DNA of 23,098 nucleotides. Origin: Dehalococcoidia bacterium. GTDB taxonomy: Bacteria; Chloroflexota; Dehalococcoidia; SM23-28-2; RBG-16-64-32. Numbering within the stretch: position 1 is the stretch's first letter; every line of letters starts with the position of its first letter. A model generated the notes under the pieces. That model searched no databases and was not told where the DNA came from. It saw only the letters and a list, made by a program, of their open reading frames with translations. The stretch is taken from positions 1 through 23,098 of the forward strand of contig JAUYGU010000025.1 of the NCBI GenBank assembly GCA_030690405.1, read 5' to 3'. The position numbers were made by a program, and so were the translations under genes. Positions 15,110-23,013 of this stretch are shown piece after piece.

Positions 15110-16042
15110 ATGAGCACCCAACAAACAATTCGCCGCATATCCGGTGGAGTGCCCTTCGAGCTCGACGTTCTCGAAGCGGACCTGGAGTCCAAATTCCCTG
15201 GATTCGCCGCCGGACTACCGGTGAACTGGGGGCTTGCAGTCGGTGCGGTACCTGGTAGTTGGGACAAGGTTGCACAGATCGCTGGGATGGACTGGTCTGC
15301 AGGGTTCTACCCGCCCAAGGAATTCAGGGTTCCGCTGCCACGGAGATCGCCGAGCGGCCGCGTTGTGTGGCGCAGGGTGCCGACACACTGTGTCGTTCTT
15401 AGTGTAACCACGGGCGAGACAGATACGAACGCGGCGCGCGACCGGGGAAGACCCGCAGTGCGCGCGCTCTTGGCTTTGATGCGACGCGAAGTTCCAACTA
15501 TCGTGCCTTCTGATGCGTTGTGGGAGGGTGCCGTCGTTTGGCCTGGTAAGGGACGTGTCAGGATGACTGGCGCGGCACTCGCAGTCGAATCTGCGACCCC
15601 GGCGAGTCCCTCGCGGCTACATAAGATGGGATTGAAGCTGGCCAAGGTATCGGTCGCTTCGTTCCCGCCACAGCTTCAGCAGGCGCTCCAATGGCTGAAC
15701 CTCGCCCGTTCAGCGAGCGTGCGTCCTGAGAAGTTCATCCACTTGTGGCTGGCAGTACTGACTCTCGCGAGTTACGGGCAGCCAAAGAAGCTAAGTGACA
15801 TGAGCAGGATTCGCAGATATACAAACACGATGACCCTCGGCATTGGCGGCGTTCGCTCGCCTCTATCGGTGGCCGAATTGAACGAGCGTCTGCGAAAGGT
15901 TTACAAGATTAGAAACGATCTCCTTCACAGGGCTGTCGACTCCCAGATCACTTTAGCCCTGCTCGAGCAGCTTGAGTCTGACGCTTTCGAGTTGGTCGAC
16001 TTCGAGCTAGCCAAGCTTGGTACTTCGATCTCTGCTGCATAG
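15110..16042 (+). CDS. HEPN-domain-like protein (Rx4H motif), probably acquired
   Basis: The 310-residue protein has no family I can name over its first 200 residues. The C-terminal third (about 205-305) fits a HEPN helical bundle of the ApeA-like type. It opens with RPEKFIHLWLAVLTL, then a helix, then LNERLRKVYKIRNDLLHRAVDS, with RNDLLH (Arg268, His273) matching the Rx4H motif of HEPN ribonucleases, and closes with a long final helix. HEPN RNases act in toxin-antitoxin, abortive-infection and CRISPR-associated systems; activity here is inferred only. The gene is clearly lower in GC than its neighbours (rows I counted were 48-57%) and uses more A/T-ending codons. It lies between smc and ftsY, which are usually adjacent. 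TTG 15098 is an alternative start. No partner antitoxin gene is visible. Confidence 0.65.
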   Translation: MSTQQTIRRISGGVPFELDVLEADLESKFPGFAAGLPVNWGLAVGAVPGSWDKVAQIAGMDWSAGFYPPKEFRVPLPRRSPSGRVVWRRVPTHCVVLSVTTGETDTNAARDRGRPAVRALLALMRREVPTIVPSDALWEGAVVWPGKGRVRMTGAALAVESATPASPSRLHKMGLKLAKVSVASFPPQLQQALQWLNLARSASVRPEKFIHLWLAVLTLASYGQPKKLSDMSRIRRYTNTMTLGIGGVRSPLSVAELNERLRKVYKIRNDLLHRAVDSQITLALLEQLESDAFELVDFELAKLGTSISAA

Positions 16043-16061
16043 CCCGCTGCGCTCCCTTCGC

Positions 16062-16090
16062 TTGCCCCTCCCCGCCCCTCCCCCTATCAT
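16062..16090 (+). promoter_or_regulatory. Promoter of ftsY (TTGCCC-N17-TATCAT), leaderless
   Basis: TTGCCC (16062-16067) and TATCAT (16085-16090) are 17 bases apart. The ATG of ftsY follows 8 bases after the -10, and no ribosome binding site lies between. The transcript probably begins at the start codon. Confidence 0.5.
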
Positions 16091-16098
16091 CGTGCCGT

Positions 16099-17181
16099 AT
16101 GGTGCGATTCTTCCGTCGCAAGGGCGAAGAGCCCCCTGAGCCCCCGCCTTCTCCCGAAGCCCCCACGCCCGCTGAGGCCGTCGAGCCTGGCGTCGAACCC
16201 GCCGAGGCCGCCGCCGAGGGGCCGGCAACCGTCGAGCAGGCGGTCGAGCGGACGCGGCGGACGTGGTTCTCGCGGATCGGCGGGATGTTCCGTCGGGGGC
16301 TGGACGACGAGCTGTGGGAGGAGCTGGAGGAGACGCTCATCGCCGCCGACACCGGCGTGCAGACGACGGCGAAGGTGCTGGACGGCCTGCGCGAGCGCGT
16401 GAAGTCGGAGGGGATCCGCGACCCGGAGCAGGCGCAGGAGGCGCTGAAGGCGGAGCTGCTGGCGGCGCTTGAGGTTCACGGGGCGGCGAAGGGGCAGCTT
16501 TGGGGTGGCGATGGGGGCTGGGCGCAGCAAGCGGGGGCGCAGCAAGCGGCGCCCCTACATGGGGTGGCGAAGCCGGCGATCATCCTTGTCGTTGGCGTGA
16601 ACGGCACCGGCAAGACCACCAGCATCGGCAAGCTGGCCCACGCCTACAGGGAGGCCGGGCAGAAGGTGCTGCTGGCCGCCGCCGACACGTTTCGCGCCGC
16701 CGCCATCGATCAGCTCAAGCAGTGGGGCGAGCTCGCCGGCGTGGACGTCATCGCCCACCAGCAGGGGGCGGACCCCGGCGCCGTCGTGTTCGACGCTATC
16801 CAGGCGGCGGAGGCGCGTGGCGCCGACCTGCTGATCATCGACACGGCAGGGCGGCTGCACACGAAGTTCCACCTGATGGAGGAGCTGCGCAAGGTCAACC
16901 GCATCATCGAGCGAAAGGACCCGACGGCGCCGCACGAGGTGCTGCTGGTGCTGGACGCGACGAGCGGGCAGAACGCCCTCCACCAGGCGAAGTACTTCAC
17001 GGAGGCGGTGGGCGTGACCGGCATCCTGCTGGCGAAGCTGGACGGCACGGCCAAGGGGGGCGTGATCTTCGCGGTGTGCGACCAGTTGGGCGTGCCCGTG
17101 CGGTTCATCGGCACCGGCGAGAAGGCTTCCGATCTGGCCGCGTTCGAGCCGAAGCAGTTCGTGGACGCGCTGTTCGCCTGA
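16099..17181 (+). CDS. ftsY: Signal recognition particle receptor FtsY
   Basis: The 360-residue GTPase opens with an acidic Pro/Ala/Glu-rich A region (about 8-45) that follows a basic MVRFFRRKG, suited to membrane contact. The helical N domain (about 68-127) and the G domain follow: G1 GVNGTGKT at 166-173, DTFRAAA at 196-202, DTAGR at 248-252 and AKLDGTAKGG at 312-321. It docks the SRP-ribosome complex at the inner membrane and hands nascent membrane proteins to SecYEG. Residues about 134-155 (LWGGDGGWAQQAGAQQAAPLHG), between the N and G domains, are encoded by a dispersed repeat containing a 15-base tandem duplication. The insertion keeps the frame and lies in a loop expected to be surface exposed. 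ftsY after smc is a common arrangement, here interrupted by the HEPN gene. Confidence 0.95.
   Translation: MVRFFRRKGEEPPEPPPSPEAPTPAEAVEPGVEPAEAAAEGPATVEQAVERTRRTWFSRIGGMFRRGLDDELWEELEETLIAADTGVQTTAKVLDGLRERVKSEGIRDPEQAQEALKAELLAALEVHGAAKGQLWGGDGGWAQQAGAQQAAPLHGVAKPAIILVVGVNGTGKTTSIGKLAHAYREAGQKVLLAAADTFRAAAIDQLKQWGELAGVDVIAHQQGADPGAVVFDAIQAAEARGADLLIIDTAGRLHTKFHLMEELRKVNRIIERKDPTAPHEVLLVLDATSGQNALHQAKYFTEAVGVTGILLAKLDGTAKGGVIFAVCDQLGVPVRFIGTGEKASDLAAFEPKQFVDALFA
16520..16559 (+). repeat. Tandem and palindromic repeat inside ftsY
   Basis: GGGCGCAGCAAGCGG occurs twice in tandem (16520-16534, 16535-16549) and is followed by CGCCCCTACA. The second copy with that tail can fold, since GGGCGC pairs with GCGCCC. 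The surrounding 11 bases TGGGGTGGCGA occur on both sides (16501-16511, 16560-16570). Confidence 0.75.
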
Positions 17182-17197
17182 GCGGCGGCCGTATCGG

Positions 17198-17227
17198 TCA
17201 CAGATAGTCACCGATGGACACGGATGG
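17198..17227 (+). repeat. Three imperfect 10-bp tandem units (TCACCGATGG-like)
   Basis: TCACAGATAG, TCACCGATGG and ACACGGATGG follow one another without gaps, 17 bases after ftsY. A single related unit lies at 603-612. The rest of the spacer to 17362 is G/C-rich with no gene that I can support. Confidence 0.6.
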
Positions 17228-17362
17228 CCCCTCCCTACCCCCGCGATCGGCGCGGATGAAGCCGGCGGGGGATGTCCGCGAGGGCAGGCGTTGCAGCGGG
17301 GGGAACCGGCGCTCACCTGCCGTCGTTCTTTATCGTGAGATGACAACGGGCAGCGCGAGACG

Positions 17363-19090
17363 ATGGCGGTGAGCGAAACGGTCCTCGCTGAGGGGGCGGT
17401 GGAGCCGGCGGTCCGCCCCGGCGGAGGCGTTGCGCTGCGGCTGGAAGTCCTGGTCTGGGTGGGGCTGATCGCGGCGGGGGCCGCCCTGCGACTCGCCCGG
17501 CTGGACGCCCTGCCGCTTACCTTCGAGGAGTCGGCACGGGCGTTCGATGCGCTGCGCGTCTCCAGGAACGCCGTCCCCGACGGTTGGAGCGGCGACCTGG
17601 CGGCAGCGCTGACCTCGTACCTGTTCCGTGTGCTGGACGACAGCGACCTCGTGGCGCGATTGGTGCCCGCCGTCGCTGGGGCACTGATGGTCGGGGCGGT
17701 CGCTCTGTGCGGGCGAGGCCTGGGCAGGGTGGGCGCCCTGGCCGCCGGCGCGCTGCTGGCGTTCTCACCGCTGGCGATCCTGCTCGCCCGCAGCGCTACC
17801 GCCTTCAGCCTCGGCGGTCTGCTCGCCGTCGCCATGGCCGGCTCGCTGCTGTCGTACATCCGCGAGCCGCGGGCGGTGACGGCGTTCGTGTTCGCGGTCG
17901 CGTTCGGTCTCGCCCCCTCGACCGATGCGGTGGCGACGACGGCGGCGCTCGCCTGCGCGGGGTTCCTGCTGCTGGAGCCGGTGGTCGGTGGCGAGGAGGT
18001 CACGCGGGCCTGGGGCGTGTTCCGGCGAAGCCCCGCGCACTGGCTCAGCGTGGCGCTGGTGCTGGCGGCGGCGCTGGAGCTCGCGCTCACGCACTTCGGC
18101 ACCTCCCTGGACAAGACGGGGCTGGCCGGGGTCAGGCAGTGGGGCGACATGTTCGGCCTGGCGCGCGACGGACGCGAGCCGGAGTACCAGCTGGCGCTGC
18201 TCCTCGCGTACGAGTGGCCGGTCCTGCTGGCGGGCGGGCTGGCGGCCGTGTTCTTCGTATGGCGGATGGCGCACGGGGGGGCGGGCGCGCTCGCGCCGGC
18301 GCAGCGGTTCGCCCTGGTGTGGACGGTGCTGGGGATGTTAGTGGCGGCGCTGGCGACGCAGCGGGAGGCGGGCCAGCTGCTCATGCTGATCCTGCCACTG
18401 GCGGTGGTGGGCGGGCTGCTGGCGGAGGAGTTGGCGCCGTCGCTGGACTGGGCGCTGCTGAAACGCTGGTGGCCCGTGGCCGTCGCGGCGCTGGCCCTGG
18501 TGGCGTACGCCGCGCTCATCACTACCGGCTGGTCTCAGAGCCGGGCAAGCGCCTGGGACCGGCTATCGCTGGTGCTGGCGCTGGGGGGAGCGGTGCTGTT
18601 GCTCAGCGGCTGCTTCTCTCTCCTCGAGCGCAGGGCGGCGGTCATCGTGCTGACTGTCGTTGGGACACTGGCCTTCGCCTTTTTTGCCCACACGGACATG
18701 AACCTCGTGCGGAACGACGGCGGCGTGGAGATGGCGGTGGATGCGCGCACGTCACAGCGGATCGATCAGTTCCACGAGGGCGTGGTACGGATCGCGGCCG
18801 ATCGCGCCGGGCCGGTGTTTGTCGATCCGGCGCTGCGGGAGCCGCTGGCCTGGTACCTTCGCGACCTGCCGGTCGCCGCGGGGCCGGTGGAGGAGGACGC
18901 CGCGCTGGTGGTGGCGACCGCCGGGACCAAGATCGAGGGGTTCACGCCGGTGGGCGAGACGTGGCGGCTGGGCGAGGGCTGGTACCCCCTGCGGATACGC
19001 CTGCTGCCGCTCTGGCGCTGGCTTGTGTACCGGGAGCCCTACGGCAAGCTGGACGGCGTGGACGCGCAAATACTGGTGCCGGAGCCGTGA
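17363..19090 (+). CDS. GT-C-fold membrane protein, catalytically degenerate Agl23-like paralogue
   Basis: The 575-residue protein has about 10 membrane helices between residues 28 and 445, then a soluble C-terminal domain of about 130 residues. Helix 1 and the following loop (LRLARLDALPLTFEESARAFDALR) align with the next gene's MRFWDLGSRALHHDESLHGFYSYQL. There, however, the GT-C His-Asp-Glu signature is present, whereas here it reads Phe54-Glu55-Glu56. The soluble domain shares AWYLRDLPVA with AWYLRDYDIR of the next protein. Related enzymes transfer sugars from polyprenyl-phosphate carriers on the outer face of the membrane. This copy may be a non-catalytic partner or have altered chemistry. 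Its stop codon overlaps the next start by 4 bases (GTGA), so the two are translationally coupled. Confidence 0.7.
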   Translation: MAVSETVLAEGAVEPAVRPGGGVALRLEVLVWVGLIAAGAALRLARLDALPLTFEESARAFDALRVSRNAVPDGWSGDLAAALTSYLFRVLDDSDLVARLVPAVAGALMVGAVALCGRGLGRVGALAAGALLAFSPLAILLARSATAFSLGGLLAVAMAGSLLSYIREPRAVTAFVFAVAFGLAPSTDAVATTAALACAGFLLLEPVVGGEEVTRAWGVFRRSPAHWLSVALVLAAALELALTHFGTSLDKTGLAGVRQWGDMFGLARDGREPEYQLALLLAYEWPVLLAGGLAAVFFVWRMAHGGAGALAPAQRFALVWTVLGMLVAALATQREAGQLLMLILPLAVVGGLLAEELAPSLDWALLKRWWPVAVAALALVAYAALITTGWSQSRASAWDRLSLVLALGGAVLLLSGCFSLLERRAAVIVLTVVGTLAFAFFAHTDMNLVRNDGGVEMAVDARTSQRIDQFHEGVVRIAADRAGPVFVDPALREPLAWYLRDLPVAAGPVEEDAALVVATAGTKIEGFTPVGETWRLGEGWYPLRIRLLPLWRWLVYREPYGKLDGVDAQILVPEP

Positions 19091-22000
19091 GCGAGCTCGC
19101 GGCTCCGCTGCCCGCCGAGCCAGCCCCTGTCGGGCAGGCTGTCAGGCGGCCGCTCAGCCTTGAGCTGCGGCTCACCTGGGAGGCTGCCGCCTACGTCTCG
19201 TTCCTGGTGGTCGGCGCCGGGATGCGGTTCTGGGACCTGGGGTCGCGCGCCCTGCACCACGACGAGAGCCTGCACGGCTTCTATTCGTACCAGCTCTACC
19301 AGGGGAACGGCTACGAGCACAATCCGCTGATGCACGGCCCCTTCCAGTTCTTCGGCACAGCGCTGACGTTCTTCCTCAGCGGCGGCGCCAGCGACTACAC
19401 GGTAAGGATACTGCCCGCGTTCTTCGGCAGCCTGCTCATCCTGCTGCCGCTGCTCTTCCGTGAGCGGTTGGGCCGGGCGGGGGCGCTGTTCGCGTCCGCG
19501 CTGATCGCCTTCTCGCCGACGCTGTTGTACTTCAGCCGATTCGCCCGCAATGACATCTATATCGCCGTGTTCACACTGGGGATCGTCATCTGCCTCTGGC
19601 GCTACGTGGACGAGCGCAGGCCGCTGTTCCTGTACGCGGCGGCCGGCCTGCTGGGGCTCAGCTTCGCGACGAAGGAGAACACGTACGTCAACGTGGCGAT
19701 ACTGCTCGTGTTTTTGAACCTCTGGCTGGCGGCCGACCTCGCCCGCCAGAGCCGGCGCGAGCTTGGCCTCGGTCGCTTCTCCACGGCGGCGACGTACCTG
19801 TTCCTGTTCCTGCCCTACGCCTGGCTGCTCACCGCGCTGTGGCCGTTTACGAAGGGGTTACGCGAGCGGTTGGGGCTGCGCGAGCTGCCGGCGGCGGGAG
19901 AGTTCCTGATCGTCCTTGGCACGTTGACGGCGCCGCAGATGGCGGCGGCGATCCAGGTGCCGGTAGAGGCGATTGGCTTCGACCTGAGCACGCTTGAGCG
20001 CGAGCAGTTGGTGGGCGTCCCGACCGTCCTCGCCCTTGTGGCGGGCGGAGCCATCGTGGGTCTGCGCTGGAACTGGCGGGTGTGGCTTCTCGCGGCGGCC
20101 GCCTTCTATATCCCCTACGCGGTGCTGTTCACCTCCTTCGGGACGAACCCGGGCGGCTTCGGCAGCGGCATCTGGGAGTCGCTGGACTACTGGCTGGCCC
20201 AGCACGGGGTGCGCCGGGGCGACCAGCCCGACTGGTACTACGTGACGCTCCTTCCGGCCTACGAGTACCTGGCGCTGGCGTTCGCCGGGCCGGCGCTCCT
20301 CTGGTTAACCCTCCGCGGCGGGCCGCGCTCCTGGCTGCTCACCGCCATCGCGACGGTATGCCTGCTCGCCTTCTTCGGGGCGGACAGCTTCTCGGCGACG
20401 GCGGGGCAGATCGTGAGGCCGTTATCGCTGCCGGTGGCGGCGGTCGCGCTCTACTTCGCGGTGCGGGGCTCGCCGTTCGAACGGTTTCTGGTGTTCTGGG
20501 CAGCCGCCGCGATCGTCGGCTACTCCTGGGTAGGTGAGAAGATGCCCTGGCTGAGCGTGCACACCAGCCTGCCGCTGCTGATCCTGGCCGCCTACTCGCT
20601 GGGGAAGGTGTTCGAGCGGCTGCCGCGGCCGTGGAGGCTGCTAGCCCTACCGGCGATCGCGCTCCCGTTCGCGGCGGCGGCGCTGGGCGCGGCTGCCGTG
20701 GCGTTCGCCGCCTTCGGCCCGAGCGACGAGCAGACCCTCCGCCTGGCGCTGGCGGGCGCGGCGCTGGCGTTACTGCTGGCGCTGGCGCCGCCGTTTGGCC
20801 GGCGGCGGCTAGGCGTCATGGTCGTCTCCCTGGTATTCGGCGGGCTGGCGATGTTCAGTGTGAGGACGGGCATCGTGGCGGCCTTCGAGCACGGCGACGT
20901 GCCGCGCGAGATGATCGTCTACACGCAGACCTCGCCGGACGTCCCGGACATCATGGAGCGGATCGAACGGGTGGCGCGGACGAGCGGCAAGGGCCATGAT
21001 CTGGCGGTGGTGGTGGACACCACCTACACCTGGCCCTGGGCCTGGTACCTGCGTGACTACGACATCCGCTACGATAGCATCTCAGAGGATTTCGAGCCGC
21101 CGGAGGGGGCCGTGCTGCTCATCGCGCGGGAGCACGAGGAGAGGGTGGCGCCGTATCTGGACCGCTACCAGCAGCCGGTGCCGTTCCGCCTGCGCTGGTG
21201 GTTCCCGGAGGCGTACCGGGAGATCGGCCGCGATAACCTGTGGCTGGCGGTCCGGGACTTCGGGCGCAGCCTGACGCACGGCAGCACCTGGGAGAACTGG
21301 TGGCGCTACTTCCGCGACCGCGAGCCGCCGGGGGTGCTGGGCTCCGTGGATTCCAGCGCCTACTTCCCGCTGGCCTACGACGCGGCGGCCGGGCCGGACG
21401 TCGAAGGGCGGCTGACGATCGGCCACGGCGGCGACGCGCCGGGGGCGCTGAGCGATCCGGGCGGCGTGGCGGTGGACGGTCAGGGCAACGTCTACGTCGC
21501 CGACTCCGGCAACGCGCGGGTCCAGAAGTTTGGGCCGGACGGCCGCTTCCTGAAGGCGGTGGGCGTGGCCGGGAGCGGCGAGGCGGAGTTCAACCAGCCC
21601 TCGGACCTGGCGCTGGACGCAGATGGGAACGTCTACGTGGCGGACACCTGGAACCACCGCGTCCAGAAGTTCGACTCTGATCTGAACTTCGTCGCTGCCT
21701 GGGGCAAGGCCGCGACCAGCCTCATCAGCCCCGGCGAAGACGAGATGTGGGGCCCGCGCTCCATCGCCGTTGACTGGGACGGGAACGTCTGGGTGGCGGA
21801 CACGGGAACGGACCGCATCCGCAAGTTCTCGCCGGACGGCACGCCGCTGGCCTCGGCCGGCGGCCAGGGGGGCGGGCCGGGCGAGTTCAGCGAGCCCGTG
21901 GGGATCGCGATAGATGCGAAGGCGCGGGAGATCCTGGTGGCGGATGCGGGAAACGCGCGCATCCAGCGCTTCGACGCGGCCCTGCGCCCGGTCGCCCAGT

Positions 22001-22278
22001 ACGCGGTCAAGGAGTGGGCGGACCGGGCCCCGACCAATAAGCCGGACCTGGCCGTCCTGCCGGACGGGCGCCTGCTGGTGAGTGACCCGGCGCACGGGCG
22101 GGTGATGCTGGTGGGGACGGATGGGCGGGTCGCCGACTCACTGGACGCTGTCGGCGGCGAGGCGCTGGCGGCGCCGCGCGGCATCGCGTTCGAGGCGGCG
22201 AACGAGTTCGTGTTCGCGTCGGAGAGCACGGCCGGACGGGTGCGGCGCTTCCCGCTGAGCGATTTCGCGCGGCGTTAG
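19087..22278 (+). CDS. Agl23-like (TIGR03663-type) GT-C glycosyltransferase fused to an NHL-repeat propeller
   Basis: The 1063-residue protein starts at GTG 19087 within GTGA; the frame stays open upstream but only shadows the previous gene. About 12 membrane helices run from residue 33 to about 600. The first outer loop carries HHDES (57-61) and YEHNPLMHGPFQFF (76-89), the signature of the family called flippase-activity-associated Agl23. A soluble domain (about 610-780, with PWAWYLRDYDIRYDS) follows. Residues about 788-1060 form six NHL repeats, for example LSDPGGVAVDGQGNVYVADSG and later copies, which would build a six-bladed propeller outside the cell. It probably transfers a lipid-linked sugar to a surface polymer or protein. 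The propeller could bind the acceptor or the cell surface. Both points are inference. Confidence 0.85.
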   Translation: MSELAAPLPAEPAPVGQAVRRPLSLELRLTWEAAAYVSFLVVGAGMRFWDLGSRALHHDESLHGFYSYQLYQGNGYEHNPLMHGPFQFFGTALTFFLSGGASDYTVRILPAFFGSLLILLPLLFRERLGRAGALFASALIAFSPTLLYFSRFARNDIYIAVFTLGIVICLWRYVDERRPLFLYAAAGLLGLSFATKENTYVNVAILLVFLNLWLAADLARQSRRELGLGRFSTAATYLFLFLPYAWLLTALWPFTKGLRERLGLRELPAAGEFLIVLGTLTAPQMAAAIQVPVEAIGFDLSTLEREQLVGVPTVLALVAGGAIVGLRWNWRVWLLAAAAFYIPYAVLFTSFGTNPGGFGSGIWESLDYWLAQHGVRRGDQPDWYYVTLLPAYEYLALAFAGPALLWLTLRGGPRSWLLTAIATVCLLAFFGADSFSATAGQIVRPLSLPVAAVALYFAVRGSPFERFLVFWAAAAIVGYSWVGEKMPWLSVHTSLPLLILAAYSLGKVFERLPRPWRLLALPAIALPFAAAALGAAAVAFAAFGPSDEQTLRLALAGAALALLLALAPPFGRRRLGVMVVSLVFGGLAMFSVRTGIVAAFEHGDVPREMIVYTQTSPDVPDIMERIERVARTSGKGHDLAVVVDTTYTWPWAWYLRDYDIRYDSISEDFEPPEGAVLLIAREHEERVAPYLDRYQQPVPFRLRWWFPEAYREIGRDNLWLAVRDFGRSLTHGSTWENWWRYFRDREPPGVLGSVDSSAYFPLAYDAAAGPDVEGRLTIGHGGDAPGALSDPGGVAVDGQGNVYVADSGNARVQKFGPDGRFLKAVGVAGSGEAEFNQPSDLALDADGNVYVADTWNHRVQKFDSDLNFVAAWGKAATSLISPGEDEMWGPRSIAVDWDGNVWVADTGTDRIRKFSPDGTPLASAGGQGGGPGEFSEPVGIAIDAKAREILVADAGNARIQRFDAALRPVAQYAVKEWADRAPTNKPDLAVLPDGRLLVSDPAHGRVMLVGTDGRVADSLDAVGGEALAAPRGIAFEAANEFVFASESTAGRVRRFPLSDFARR

Positions 22279-22326
22279 CGCCGGTCCGGGGCCGAACCTT
22301 GCCCGCCTCAGGGCGCCGATGTATCA

Positions 22327-22344
22327 TGTGTGAAGTCTGACACA
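22327..22344. promoter_or_regulatory. Possible operator overlapping the nuoE -35 (TGTGT-N8-ACACA)
   Basis: Arms TGTGT (22327-22331) and ACACA (22340-22344) are complementary across 8 bases, and the right arm covers the -35 hexamer. The symmetry recalls CRP/FNR-like sites, but the spacing differs from the usual TGTGA-N6-TCACA. Confidence 0.25.
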
Positions 22345-22365
22345 AAGTCGACCCGCATCTAGAAT
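22337..22365 (+). promoter_or_regulatory. Promoter of nuoE (CTGACA-N17-TAGAAT)
   Basis: CTGACA (22337-22342) and TAGAAT (22360-22365) lie at the ideal 17 bases. The start would be near 22372, giving a leader of about 18 bases to ATG 22390, with only a weak ribosome binding site (CCAGAGC). Confidence 0.6.
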
Positions 22366-22389
22366 CGAACCGCTGAACGCGGCCAGAGC

Positions 22390-23013
22390 ATGACCAGGAT
22401 CACCGCCGGACCACCGCACTCCTCCCGCCACGCGCTGGTCGATGTCCCGCAGGACGATGCCGGGCTGGCGGCGAAGGTGCGAGAGTTGACCGCCGGCCTC
22501 TCCGCCGACAGCGCCGACCTGCTGGCCGCCTTCCACCGCATCCAGCACGAGTACGGCTACGTGCCTAAAGAGGCGATACCGGTGCTCGCCGGCCAGTTCG
22601 GGACCACGCCGGCGATGCTGTACGGGGCGCTCGACTTCTACTCGGAGATACGCACCGTGCCGCCCGCGCGGACGACCGTTGAGTGGTGCAGTGGCCCCGC
22701 CTGTCTGTTGAAGGGATCGACGAACATCCGCCGCGCCCTGGAGAGCGTCCTCGGCTGCGCGATGGGCGCTAATACGGCCGACGGGTCGCTCGGCCTGCGG
22801 CTGGTTCAGTGCGACGGCACCTGCCACCTGGCGCCCCTGATTCGGCTGGAGGGCAAGTATCTCGGGCCGCTGTCCGTGAGCGACGCGATCGAGCTGGCGC
22901 GCGGGCTGTCGCCGAGGGCGACTCGCCTGGGCGAGAAGGGAGAGGGCGCGCCGGCAGAGGCGGCACCCCCTCCCGGCGATGCCTCGGACCTGACGGAGGG
23001 GGAAGAGATGTAG
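22390..23013 (+). CDS. nuoE: NADH-quinone oxidoreductase subunit E-like [2Fe-2S] protein
   Basis: The 207-residue protein has the helical lead domain (about 25-85, with LLAAFHRIQHEYGYVPKEAI) and the thioredoxin-like [2Fe-2S] domain. The cluster ligands are Cys100-x4-Cys105 (CSGPAC) and Cys141-x3-Cys145 (CDGTC). The subunit belongs to the NADH-oxidising module of complex I. Equivalent proteins also serve NAD-dependent formate dehydrogenases (FdsG/FdhC-like) and hydrogenases (HoxE, HndA). Which complex this one joins depends on genes beyond the window. The C-terminal tail from about 172 is Ala/Pro/Glu-rich and is not part of the usual fold. The stop codon TAG (23011-23013) lies inside a 52-bp repeat, so the gene end may have been set by the repeat. 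The next gene, apparently nuoF-like, starts 58 bases later. Confidence 0.85.
   Translation: MTRITAGPPHSSRHALVDVPQDDAGLAAKVRELTAGLSADSADLLAAFHRIQHEYGYVPKEAIPVLAGQFGTTPAMLYGALDFYSEIRTVPPARTTVEWCSGPACLLKGSTNIRRALESVLGCAMGANTADGSLGLRLVQCDGTCHLAPLIRLEGKYLGPLSVSDAIELARGLSPRATRLGEKGEGAPAEAAPPPGDASDLTEGEEM

Noticed and set aside
16520..16549. Tandem repeats that might suggest a CRISPR array
   Set aside because: Two 15-base units without spacers, inside the ftsY frame, do not make a CRISPR array.
16555..18522. Very long minus-strand open frame (about 655 codons) opposite ftsY and the first GT-C gene
   Set aside because: The translation is Ser/Ala/Arg-rich and low in complexity, has no recognisable domain, and lies opposite two well-supported genes. 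High GC makes such antisense frames common.
17584..19086. Upstream extension of the Agl23-like frame
   Set aside because: The extra 500 codons are Arg/Gly/Ala-rich and shadow the preceding gene; the GTGA overlap at 19087 gives a natural start just before the first membrane helix.
22355..22390. GGTTCGATTC on the minus strand, resembling a tRNA T-loop
   Set aside because: The flanking bases do not form a 5-bp T stem, and no acceptor or anticodon arms can be found.
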